A model generated the notes under the pieces. It ran no database searches, was not told the origin of the DNA, and was given only the letters and a program-made list of their open reading frames with translations. DNA of 5,205 nt from positions 1 to 5,205 of the forward strand of contig DVLN01000071.1 in the NCBI GenBank assembly GCA_018715465.1, read 5' to 3'. Of this stretch, positions 1-5,205 are shown piece by piece. Position numbers and translations under genes: made by a program. The DNA is from Candidatus Faecivivens stercorigallinarum. GTDB lineage: Bacteria; Bacillota; Clostridia; Oscillospirales; Ruminococcaceae. Position 1 is the first letter of the stretch. Each line of letters starts with the position of its first letter.

Positions 1-18
1 ATTTTATCTATATAAAAT
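1..18. other. AT-rich inverted repeat at the window edge
   Basis: ATTTTAT (1-7) and ATAAAAT (12-18) are perfect inverted repeats around a 4-base spacer. The repeat contains only A and T in its arms, so it would make a weak RNA hairpin. It could be the tail of an upstream terminator, an AT-rich element above the metF promoter, or chance in AT-rich DNA. The window starts here, so what lies upstream cannot be seen. Confidence 0.25.
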
Positions 19-55
19 CAAACAAAATAAACGGTTGTAAATCGTGCAATTCTTC

Positions 56-84
56 TTGAAAAAAGGGCTGAAATCAAGTATAAT
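56..84 (+). promoter_or_regulatory. Sigma-A promoter of the metF operon
   Basis: A TTGAAA -35 box at 56-61 is separated by exactly 17 bases from a perfect TATAAT -10 box at 79-84. This fits the vegetative sigma factor consensus (TTGACA, 17, TATAAT) at 11 of 12 positions. Transcription should begin near 90-92, leaving a leader of about 95 bases before the metF start codon. It is by far the best promoter-like match between the window start and metF, and it faces the three-gene methionine operon. Confidence 0.85.
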
Positions 85-100
85 ATAAGAAAATAACTTA

Positions 101-124
101 AAAATGACCATATTGGTCGATTTT
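101..124. promoter_or_regulatory. Dyad in the metF leader, possible operator or small hairpin
   Basis: GACCA (106-110) and TGGTC (114-118) form a perfect inverted repeat around TAT. Flanking AAAAT (101-105) and ATTTT (120-124) extend the symmetry if G119 is bulged. The dyad lies about 15 bases downstream of the expected transcription start, a typical place for a repressor operator. As RNA it would form a 5-bp GC-containing stem extended by A-U pairs, and the right flank supplies a short U run, so a weak attenuator is an alternative. The sequence does not match a regulator site that I can name. Confidence 0.45.
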
Positions 125-168
125 GGACTGATTTGATTTGTAAGCGGCAGCTGCTCTTCAGACAAAGA

Positions 169-174
169 AAAGGA
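169..174 (+). promoter_or_regulatory. Ribosome binding site of metF
   Basis: AAAGGA lies 11 bases upstream of the ATG at 186. This is a moderate Shine-Dalgarno match with slightly long spacing, weaker than the AAGGAGG-type sites in front of metH, pyrK and pyrD. It supports the ATG at 186 as the start. Confidence 0.6.
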
Positions 175-185
175 CGGAAAACGAT

Positions 186-1067
186 ATGAAAATACGCGAC
201 ATCATAAATGCAAGGCCCGTTACAATTTCCTGCGAATTGTTTCCCCCAAAAAAAGACAGTGACTTTGCCGGCGTTCAGCAGGCGGCTCGAAAGATTGCCG
301 GTCTGCATCCCGATTTTATCAGTATTACCTATGGAGCCAGCGGCGGTACCTCCAAAAACACCGTTGAGATTGCGTCGATGGTGCAAAAGGAGTGCGGTAT
401 TACTTCAATCGCACATCTGACCTGTTATTCCTCTACGCCTGACGAAGTCGATAAGGTGATCGACAAAATCAAGGAAAATGGAATCGAAAATATCCTGGCC
501 CTGCGCGGTGACCCGCCCCGTGACACCTCTGTCCCGATTCCAGGACATTATAAACATGCGTATGAGCTGATTCGTCAGATCAGGCAGAAAGGGGATTTCT
601 GCATCGGCGCAGCCTGCTACCCGGAGGGGCACGTCGAGTGTGCCAATCGTGATCTGGATCTGGATTATCTGAAAATGAAGGTGGATGAAGGCTGTGATTT
701 TTTAACGACCCAGATGTTTTTCGATAACAATATTCTTTATCGTTTTTTATACCGCGCACTTGCCAAAGGAATCGACGTCCCGATTCTGGCCGGCATTATG
801 CCGGTTATCAACGCGCGTCAGATTCAACGGTCGGTCCAGTTGTCAGGTACCGAGTTGCCCAACCGTTTTTGTGGCATTATTGATAAGTTTGGTTCAGACC
901 CAGCCGCGATGAAACAGGCGGGTATTGCTTATGCGACCGAGCAGATTATTGACCTGATCGCCAACGGCGTCAAAGGAATCCATCTTTACACGATGAACCG
1001 GCCGGATATTGCTGAAGCGATTTTCCACAACCTGTCGTATATTCTGGGACGTGGAGAGAATGTTTGA
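186..1067 (+). CDS. metF: Methylenetetrahydrofolate reductase MetF
   Basis: This cytoplasmic flavoprotein reduces 5,10-methylene-tetrahydrofolate to 5-methyl-tetrahydrofolate, the methyl donor for MetH two genes downstream. At 293 residues it has the usual bacterial length and covers the whole TIM barrel. Visible family motifs include the N-terminal CELFPPK segment with the likely catalytic Glu17, DFISITYGASGGT (43-55), HLTC (77-80), the RGDPP loop (107-111) whose Asp109 should match the flavin-contacting Asp of E. coli MetF, ACYPEGH (143-149), TTQMFFDN (174-181), AGIMPV (202-207) and GIHLYTMN (264-271). The ATG at 186 follows a moderate ribosome binding site, and the ELFPPK motif sits at the expected distance from it. 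It is the first gene after a strong promoter, and its stop overlaps the next gene by 8 bases. No metV-like partner gene, found beside metF in some acetogens, is present. The physiological reductant (NADH or another carrier) cannot be read from the sequence. Confidence 0.95.
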   Translation: MKIRDIINARPVTISCELFPPKKDSDFAGVQQAARKIAGLHPDFISITYGASGGTSKNTVEIASMVQKECGITSIAHLTCYSSTPDEVDKVIDKIKENGIENILALRGDPPRDTSVPIPGHYKHAYELIRQIRQKGDFCIGAACYPEGHVECANRDLDLDYLKMKVDEGCDFLTTQMFFDNNILYRFLYRALAKGIDVPILAGIMPVINARQIQRSVQLSGTELPNRFCGIIDKFGSDPAAMKQAGIAYATEQIIDLIANGVKGIHLYTMNRPDIAEAIFHNLSYILGRGENV

Positions 1068-1704
1068 GAATCTCAGCCGCCGGGAAATCTGGCGGTATCT
1101 TGGATATAAGGGCTGTCAGCCGAATGAGATCGTTTGCCGGGCGGTTGAAGAGATGATCGCACAGGTGGAGATTGTGGCAGCCCCACGACAGGTCAGCCGC
1201 CGGGTTACATGCAGTGTCGCAGATGAGATGGTGGAGTTGGGCGGCTGTCACGTCCACAGCCGATCGCTTGCAAAACACTTGCGGGGATGCAAAGAGGCTT
1301 TTTTGTTTGCTGCTACGCTGGGGACGGGGGTCGACCGGCTGTTGCAGCGGTACAACCGGCTGCAGGTCAGTCGTGCTGCGGTTTTGCAGGCGGTCTCTGC
1401 CGCGGCGGTAGAGGAGTGGTGCGATCTGTGCCAGAAACAGCTTGAGGACGGGCTGGTGCCCGGGCTGTATCTGCGTCCGCGTTACAGCCCGGGATATGGA
1501 GATCTGCCGCTGGAATTTCAGCGTCCGCTTTTGGAGTCGCTGGAAGCCGGTAAACGGATTGGAATTGAACTGACAGATACGCTGTTGATGACGCCAACCA
1601 AATCAGTTTCGGCGATTATCGGAATAACCAGCGATCAGAAAAGCTGTACAGTCCATCATTGCGCGGCCTGCTCCAAGGTCGATTGTCCTTTTCGGAAGGA
1701 ATGA
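1060..1704 (+). CDS. Stand-alone methionine synthase activation-domain protein with C-terminal cysteine cluster
   Basis: This 214-residue protein resembles the AdoMet-binding activation domain that ends full-length MetH. Its likely role is to bind S-adenosylmethionine and help re-methylate MetH cobalamin after accidental oxidation to cob(II)alamin. The key evidence is RYSPGYGDLP (141-150), which fits the R-x-x-P-G-Y signature of the E. coli MetH activation domain, followed by IGIELTDTLLMTPTKSVSAIIGI (167-189; the TPTKSVSA part is typical). The next gene encodes a MetH lacking exactly this domain, so the two probably act as a split enzyme. The C-terminus adds C196-x4-C201-x2-C204-x4-C209-P, and there is also a CDLC pair (121-124); these could bind zinc or an iron-sulfur cluster. 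I chose ATG 1060 over an in-frame ATG at 1009 because 1009 lies 59 bases inside metF. The 1060 start gives the ATG-TGA type overlap expected of translational coupling, with GGAGAG just upstream at close spacing. No signal peptide or membrane segment is seen. Confidence 0.88.
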   Translation: MFENLSRREIWRYLGYKGCQPNEIVCRAVEEMIAQVEIVAAPRQVSRRVTCSVADEMVELGGCHVHSRSLAKHLRGCKEAFLFAATLGTGVDRLLQRYNRLQVSRAAVLQAVSAAAVEEWCDLCQKQLEDGLVPGLYLRPRYSPGYGDLPLEFQRPLLESLEAGKRIGIELTDTLLMTPTKSVSAIIGITSDQKSCTVHHCAACSKVDCPFRKE

Positions 1705-1710
1705 GGAGGG
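1704..1710 (+). promoter_or_regulatory. Ribosome binding site of metH
   Basis: AGGAGGG begins on the last base of the preceding stop codon and ends 6 bases before the ATG at 1717. It is near the consensus in sequence and spacing, so metH probably initiates efficiently on its own as well as by coupling. It fixes the metH start. Confidence 0.85.
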
Positions 1711-1716
1711 AAACGG

Positions 1717-4116
1717 ATGAACTTTTTTGCTGAACTTGCCGGGAGCCGGATGCTCTTTTTTGATGGCGGGATGGGGACTCTTTTGCAGGATGCCGGCCTG
1801 AAACCGGGTGAACTGCCGGAAAGCTGGAACATATCCCACCCGGATACGGTTTTGTCTATCCACCAGCAGTATCTTGCAGCGGGAGCGGATTTCATCACCA
1901 CCAATACCTTTGGTGCAAATGCCCTCAAATTGCATGGCAGTCCCTATACCGCACGTCAGCTGACCGAGGCCGGTGTCCAGCTGGCCCGTCAGGCTGTCGC
2001 GCAGTCAGGCAGGAAAGCTTTTGTCGCGCTGGATATCGGGCCGACCGGTAAACTGCTCAAACCGCTTGGCGACCTGGATTTTGAAGCGGCGGTAGATGCG
2101 TACAAAGAAATGGTGATGGCTGGTGTACAGGCAGGCGCCGACTGCTGCATCATCGAAACGATGAGCGATACCAGTGAAATGAAAGCAGCGGTACTGGCGG
2201 TAAAGGAAAGCTGTTCACTGCCGGTATTTGTCACAATGGTGTTTGATGAACGCGGACGGCTGCTGACTGGCGCTGATATTCCGGCTGCGGTCGCGCTGCT
2301 GGAAGGGTTGGGCGTCGATGCGATCGGGCTTAACTGTGGGTTTGGCCCGGAGCAGATGCTGCCGCTTGTGGATACACTGCAAAGCTGCTGTTCAATGCCG
2401 ATACTCGTCAGCCCGAATGCTGGACTGCCGGTTGTTGTCAATGGACAGACGATGTATAATGTCGCACCGGATAAGTTTGCAGCTGTAATGGCGCAGATCG
2501 CAGAGAAAGGCGTCTGGATGGTCGGCGGATGCTGCGGTACGACACCAGCGCATATTGCAGCGGAGGTTGAAGCCTGCCGGAATATTATCCCGCGTCCGCT
2601 GCCGGAATATCATCGGACAGTCGTTTCGTCCGGTTCCTGCGCAGTCGTACTGGGGGAGAATCCGGTCGTAATTGGGGAGCGAATCAATCCGACCGGCAAA
2701 AAGCGGTTTAAACAGGCACTGCGGGAAGGGAATATCGACTATATCCTCAACGAAGGGGTGCATCAGCAGGACTGCGGCGCCGATATTTTGGATGTCAACG
2801 TCGGTCTGCCGGAAATCAATGAAGCGGAAATGATGCAGCGGGTAGTCAGCGAATTGCAGGGGATTATTGACCTGCCGTTGCAGATTGACACCACCAGTAT
2901 GCAGGCAATGGAAGCAGCGCTGCGTATTTACAATGGAAAACCGATGATCAACTCGGTCAATGGCAAACAGGAGGTCATGCGGGAAGTTTTTCCGCTGGCC
3001 AAGAAGTATGGTGGTGTCGTTGTTGCGCTGACAATTGATGAGGCCGGTATCCCGGAAACGGCCGAAGGCCGGCTGGCGATCGCCGAAAAGATTGTCCGTA
3101 CCGCTGAGCAGGAGTACGGCATTTCCCGGGAAAACCTGATTGTGGACGCATTGACGATGACGGTCAGTTCCAGTCCCGATGCGGCAGAGGTGACCCTCAA
3201 GGCATTGTCGCTGATTAAGCAGAAGCTGGGAGTCAAAACGATTTTGGGTGTTTCCAACGTTTCGTTTGGCCTGCCCAGACGAGAGATTATCAACAGCGCA
3301 TTTTTCCTGCTGGCATTGCAGGCCGGACTGGATGCGGCAATTATCAATCCGGCCAGTGAACCGATGATGCAGTCGCTTTTTTCCTACCGGGTACTTGCCC
3401 AAAAGGATGCCCAGTGCAGCCAGTTTATTGAACGGTACTCTCAGACCACTTCCGCACCTGCTGCCACAGTAGCTGCCGCTTCGGGCATGACGCTGGAAGA
3501 TGCAGTCCGCCGTGGACTAAAGGAAGAAACTGTCCAGCAGACCCGTGCAGCCCTTGAGACAGCTCAGCCGCTGGATATCATCAATGACCGGCTGATTCCA
3601 GCCCTTGATCTTGTTGGCAAAGGCTTTGAAAAAGGGACGATCTTTCTGCCGCAGCTGCTGATGAGTGCTGAAGCAGCAGGAGCCGCCTTTGATCTGCTCA
3701 AAGAGGTGATGGCAGCCTCGGGTACTGAACAGCAGAAACGCGGAAAAGTCGTCATTGCAACTGTTAAAGGCGATATCCATGATATCGGTAAGAATATAGT
3801 CCGTGTGCTGCTGGACAACTATGGATTTGAAGTTATTGATCTTGGCAAGGATGTTCCGCCGGAAAAAATCGTCGACACAGTCGTACGGGAAAATGTCCGG
3901 CTGGTGGGCCTGAGTGCACTGATGACGACGACTGTCCCGTCGATGGAAGAAACGATCCGTCAGCTACGGGCAGTGACTGATTGCAAGGTTATGGTCGGCG
4001 GTGCGGTCCTGACACAGGAATATGCTGATCAAATCGGCGCCGATTATTACGCACCCGATGCGATGAGCTCGGTCCATTACGCTTTGCAGATTTTATCGCC
4101 TGAACAGAACGACTGA
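1717..4116 (+). CDS. metH: Cobalamin-dependent methionine synthase MetH, short form without activation domain
   Basis: The enzyme transfers a methyl group from 5-methyl-tetrahydrofolate via cobalamin to homocysteine, making methionine in the cytoplasm. Its 799 residues show four modules. The homocysteine domain (about 1-290) opens with MLFFDGGMGTLLQ and carries the zinc ligands C207 (GLNCG) and C272/C273 (GGCCGT). The pterin domain (about 310-565) has VIGERINPTGKK (318-329), ADILDVNVG (355-363), the DTTS segment (391-394) and INSVNG (411-416). A helical cap (about 590-670) includes GKGFEKGTIFLPQLLMSAEA (634-653). The B12 Rossmann domain (about 675-799) has D686-x-H688-x-x-G691, with H688 the expected lower axial cobalt ligand, plus GLSALMTTT (731-739) and VGG (760-762). 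E. coli MetH has about 1,227 residues, and the difference is largely the missing C-terminal AdoMet-binding domain. That function is supplied by the gene 12 bases upstream. The frame is intact, and a terminator-like hairpin follows. Corrinoid methyltransferases share the last modules, but the zinc-binding homocysteine domain makes methionine synthase clear. Confidence 0.96.
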   Translation: MNFFAELAGSRMLFFDGGMGTLLQDAGLKPGELPESWNISHPDTVLSIHQQYLAAGADFITTNTFGANALKLHGSPYTARQLTEAGVQLARQAVAQSGRKAFVALDIGPTGKLLKPLGDLDFEAAVDAYKEMVMAGVQAGADCCIIETMSDTSEMKAAVLAVKESCSLPVFVTMVFDERGRLLTGADIPAAVALLEGLGVDAIGLNCGFGPEQMLPLVDTLQSCCSMPILVSPNAGLPVVVNGQTMYNVAPDKFAAVMAQIAEKGVWMVGGCCGTTPAHIAAEVEACRNIIPRPLPEYHRTVVSSGSCAVVLGENPVVIGERINPTGKKRFKQALREGNIDYILNEGVHQQDCGADILDVNVGLPEINEAEMMQRVVSELQGIIDLPLQIDTTSMQAMEAALRIYNGKPMINSVNGKQEVMREVFPLAKKYGGVVVALTIDEAGIPETAEGRLAIAEKIVRTAEQEYGISRENLIVDALTMTVSSSPDAAEVTLKALSLIKQKLGVKTILGVSNVSFGLPRREIINSAFFLLALQAGLDAAIINPASEPMMQSLFSYRVLAQKDAQCSQFIERYSQTTSAPAATVAAASGMTLEDAVRRGLKEETVQQTRAALETAQPLDIINDRLIPALDLVGKGFEKGTIFLPQLLMSAEAAGAAFDLLKEVMAASGTEQQKRGKVVIATVKGDIHDIGKNIVRVLLDNYGFEVIDLGKDVPPEKIVDTVVRENVRLVGLSALMTTTVPSMEETIRQLRAVTDCKVMVGGAVLTQEYADQIGADYYAPDAMSSVHYALQILSPEQND

Positions 4117-4124
4117 TGTTGAAT

Positions 4125-4174
4125 AAGCCTTCTGCATTCTGGAAAATTCCTGATGCGGGAGGCTTGTGTTTTGT
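4125..4174 (+). terminator. Rho-independent terminator after metH
   Basis: Arms at 4125-4137 (AAGCCTTCTGCAT) and 4153-4165 (ATGCGGGAGGCTT) pair over 13 positions with two G-U wobbles and enclose a 15-base loop. The loop itself contains GGAAAATTCC, which could fold back slightly. The stem runs into TTGTGTTTTGT (4164-4174), a T-rich but interrupted tail. It begins 8 bases after the metH stop and faces the right way to end the metF operon. The interrupted tail may allow some read-through into pyrK. Confidence 0.75.
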
Positions 4175-4203
4175 CACGTTCTGGAATATTTGCGGTCTAA
4201 AGA

Positions 4204-4232
4204 TTGCTTTTTCAGGGGATATATGTTAAACT
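4204..4232 (+). promoter_or_regulatory. Candidate promoter for pyrK-pyrD
   Basis: TTGCTT (4204-4209) lies 17 bases before TAAACT (4227-4232), and a TG pair at 4224-4225 gives an extended -10 arrangement. The hexamers match the consensus only at 3 and 4 of 6 positions. A promoter is expected here because a terminator precedes and a new operon begins, but AT-rich sequence around 4220-4245 offers other -10 candidates, so the exact placement is uncertain. Confidence 0.35.
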
Positions 4233-4244
4233 TAAATAGATATT

Positions 4245-4263
4245 GGGTCGCGGATATCGACCT
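4245..4263 (+). other. Small hairpin in the pyrK leader
   Basis: GGGTCG (4245-4250) can pair with CGACCT (4258-4263), including one terminal G-U pair, around a 7-base loop CGGATAT. It lies between the metH terminator and the pyrK ribosome binding site. No U run follows, so it is not a terminator. I cannot match it to the PyrR binding loop or to any known pyrimidine leader. The region 4117-4301 holds no other gene that I can support. Confidence 0.3.
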
Positions 4264-4287
4264 GTTAAAAAACTCTGTTCAACTTAT

Positions 4288-4294
4288 AAGGAGG
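4288..4294 (+). promoter_or_regulatory. Ribosome binding site of pyrK
   Basis: AAGGAGG, a full anti-Shine-Dalgarno match, sits 7 bases before the ATG at 4302. It is the strongest ribosome binding site near this gene and fixes the start codon. Confidence 0.9.
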
Positions 4295-4301
4295 ATTCGT
4301 C

Positions 4302-5072
4302 ATGGCCTATATTCAGGACGTTTTTCCGATTGTCCAGAAAAAGAACCTGGCAAAAAATATATTTGATCTGACCATCTCCTGCCCACAGATTGCCACAGAG
4401 GCTGTCCCTGGACAGTTTGTACATGTCAAAGCACCCGGTTTTCAGCTTAGAAGACCTATTTCCATCTGCGGGATTGACCGTGAAAAGGGAACGATTCGGA
4501 TTGTATTCGAGATTCGCGGCGAAGGCACGGAAAAAATTGCTGCCCTCAACCCTGGTGAGCTGATTGATATTCTCGGTCCGCTCGGTCATGGCTATACGAT
4601 CCTTTCGCCTGATGCAAAGGTGGTCGTCATCGGTGGTGGTATCGGTGTACCGCCTCTGCTCCAGACGGCGGCGGCATATGGCAAAAACGCAACGGCGATC
4701 ATCGGTTTCCGTAACGCTGCAGCTGTTATTTTAAAAGAAGATTTTGAGAAAAACGGTGCCCGGGTGATTCTCTGTACAGATGATGGTACTGCTGGGGTAC
4801 ACGGCTTTGTCACGACGGCACTCGAGAAATTGCTGGAAGAGGAAAAGCCGGATCTGATCTGCGCTTGTGGCCCGACTCCGATGCTGAAAGGTGTTGCGGC
4901 AATGGCTGAAGATAAGGGCATTGCCTGCGAAATTTCTCTGGAAGAGAGAATGGCATGTGGTGTCGGTGCTTGCCTTGGATGCGCCTGCAAGACGGTGAAA
5001 AATGGCGTCGAAGGCTATTCTCATGTCTGTAAAGACGGCCCTGTATTCAACAGCAAGGAGGTTCGGTTCTGA
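4302..5072 (+). CDS. pyrK: Dihydroorotate dehydrogenase B electron-transfer subunit PyrK
   Basis: PyrK accepts electrons from the FMN of PyrD and passes them through a [2Fe-2S] cluster and FAD to NAD+, completing dihydroorotate oxidation in pyrimidine synthesis. The 256-residue length is typical. The order of parts fits the ferredoxin-reductase-like family: an N-terminal beta-barrel FAD domain (about 1-100) with PGQFVHVK (36-43) and the flavin motif RRPISI (50-55), a nucleotide-binding domain (about 103-205) with GGGIGVPPL (111-119) and CGPTPML (189-195), and a C-terminal cluster loop. Cluster ligands are likely C219, C224, C227 and C243 in the ERMACGVGACLGC region and the HVCKDGPVF segment. 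That C-terminal loop, together with the following pyrD, separates PyrK from related hydrogenase or sulfide dehydrogenase subunits. Its stop overlaps the pyrD start by one base. It is the first gene of its operon in this window. Confidence 0.95.
   Translation: MAYIQDVFPIVQKKNLAKNIFDLTISCPQIATEAVPGQFVHVKAPGFQLRRPISICGIDREKGTIRIVFEIRGEGTEKIAALNPGELIDILGPLGHGYTILSPDAKVVVIGGGIGVPPLLQTAAAYGKNATAIIGFRNAAAVILKEDFEKNGARVILCTDDGTAGVHGFVTTALEKLLEEEKPDLICACGPTPMLKGVAAMAEDKGIACEISLEERMACGVGACLGCACKTVKNGVEGYSHVCKDGPVFNSKEVRF
5055..5061 (+). promoter_or_regulatory. Ribosome binding site of pyrD inside pyrK
   Basis: AAGGAGG lies within the last codons of pyrK, 10 bases before the ATG at 5072. With the TGATG stop-start overlap it indicates that pyrD is translated at high and coupled rates with pyrK, as suits two subunits of one complex. 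Confidence 0.8.
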
Positions 5073-5205
5073 TGGCAGATCTGCGTGTAAAGGTTGCCGG
5101 CGTTTCCTTTAAAAATCCGGTCATTCCTGCGTCTGGTGCATTTGGTTTTGGACGGGAATATGAAAAGCTGTACCCGCTTTCCCGATTGGGCGGCATTTCC
5201 TGCAA
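5072..5205 (+). CDS. pyrD: Dihydroorotate dehydrogenase B catalytic subunit PyrD (5' part only)
   Basis: Only the first 44 codons are present; the gene runs off the window edge and is not truncated biologically as far as can be seen. The protein begins MADLRVKVAGVSFKNPVIPA and continues with SGAFGFGREY (21-30) and LGGISC (39-44). NPV.PASG.FGFG.EY and the following LGGIS are hallmarks of the N-terminal strand and FMN-binding loop of class 1 dihydroorotate dehydrogenases. The enzyme oxidises dihydroorotate to orotate. Its position directly after pyrK, with a one-base overlap, marks it as the class 1B (NAD+-linked, PyrK-dependent) type. Full-length members usually have about 300 residues, so most of the gene, including the catalytic cysteine, lies outside. 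Confidence 0.92.
   Translation, partial: MADLRVKVAGVSFKNPVIPASGAFGFGREYEKLYPLSRLGGISC

Noticed and set aside
147..154. GCAGCTGC palindrome near the metF start
   Set aside because: An eight-base palindrome without loop or flanking symmetry is likely chance; it has no clear match to a regulator site.
85..185. SAM or cobalamin riboswitch in the metF leader
   Set aside because: The leader is only about 95 bases long and lacks the paired conserved blocks I would expect; only one short hairpin and a GCAGCTGC palindrome (147-154) are visible.
1009..1059. In-frame upstream ATG at 1009 that would extend the activation protein by 17 residues
   Set aside because: It lies 59 bases inside metF, the extra residues look like out-of-frame metF sequence, and the protein from 1060 already begins with a normal family-like N-terminus.
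2392..3402. Minus-strand open frame of 336 codons opposite metH
   Set aside because: It lies entirely antisense to conserved metH domains, shows no recognisable motif, and its product is rich in Cys, His, Arg and Gln as expected from an antisense reading.
4238..4250. CTP-sensing reiterative transcription start (as in pyrG) at the GGG of 4245-4247
   Set aside because: The best candidate promoter places the start near 4238-4240, not at the GGG run, and no downstream attenuator terminator follows.
4166..4366. Small plus-strand frame (66 codons from GTG 4166, or 47 codons from ATG 4223) before pyrK
   Set aside because: The GTG start falls in the terminator tail, the ATG has AGGGGA only 3 bases away, and the frame runs 65 bases into pyrK. 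A leader peptide cannot be excluded, but nothing positive supports it.

Overview
The window looks like a chromosomal segment of a low-to-moderate GC Gram-positive anaerobe, most likely a clostridial lineage such as the Oscillospiraceae/Ruminococcaceae or a relative. Four things suggest this: AGGAGG-type ribosome binding sites, a consensus sigma-A promoter, a short methionine synthase with its activation domain on a separate gene, and the PyrK/PyrD type of dihydroorotate dehydrogenase. The assignment rests on gene content and style, not on a database match, and it is tentative below class level.

Layout: positions 1-185 are an AT-rich control region. It holds a very good promoter (TTGAAA, 17 bp, TATAAT) and a 13-bp dyad just downstream of the expected transcription start. 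Positions 186-4116 are a tight three-gene operon on the + strand. It encodes methylenetetrahydrofolate reductase (metF), a stand-alone methionine synthase activation-domain protein with a C-terminal cysteine cluster, and cobalamin-dependent methionine synthase (metH) that lacks its own activation domain. The first two genes overlap by 8 bases, and metH follows after 12 bases with a strong ribosome binding site. A 13-bp hairpin with a T-rich tail (about 4125-4174) ends this operon.

A short AT-rich leader (about 4175-4301) then precedes a second operon. It contains pyrK (4302-5072), the electron-transfer subunit of dihydroorotate dehydrogenase B, and the first 44 codons of pyrD (from 5072), cut by the window edge. 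The two genes overlap by one base.

Functionally, the first operon makes and uses methyl groups. MetF reduces 5,10-methylene-THF to 5-methyl-THF, MetH moves the methyl via cobalamin to homocysteine, and the separate activation protein should rescue MetH when its cobalamin is oxidised to the cob(II) state. The second operon performs the redox step of pyrimidine synthesis, oxidising dihydroorotate and passing electrons through flavin and a [2Fe-2S] centre to NAD+. Every protein-coding stretch belongs to a recognisable family. I see no mobile element, CRISPR array, RNA gene or clearly novel system. The points most worth a second look are the cysteine cluster on the activation protein and the operator-like dyad in front of metF.
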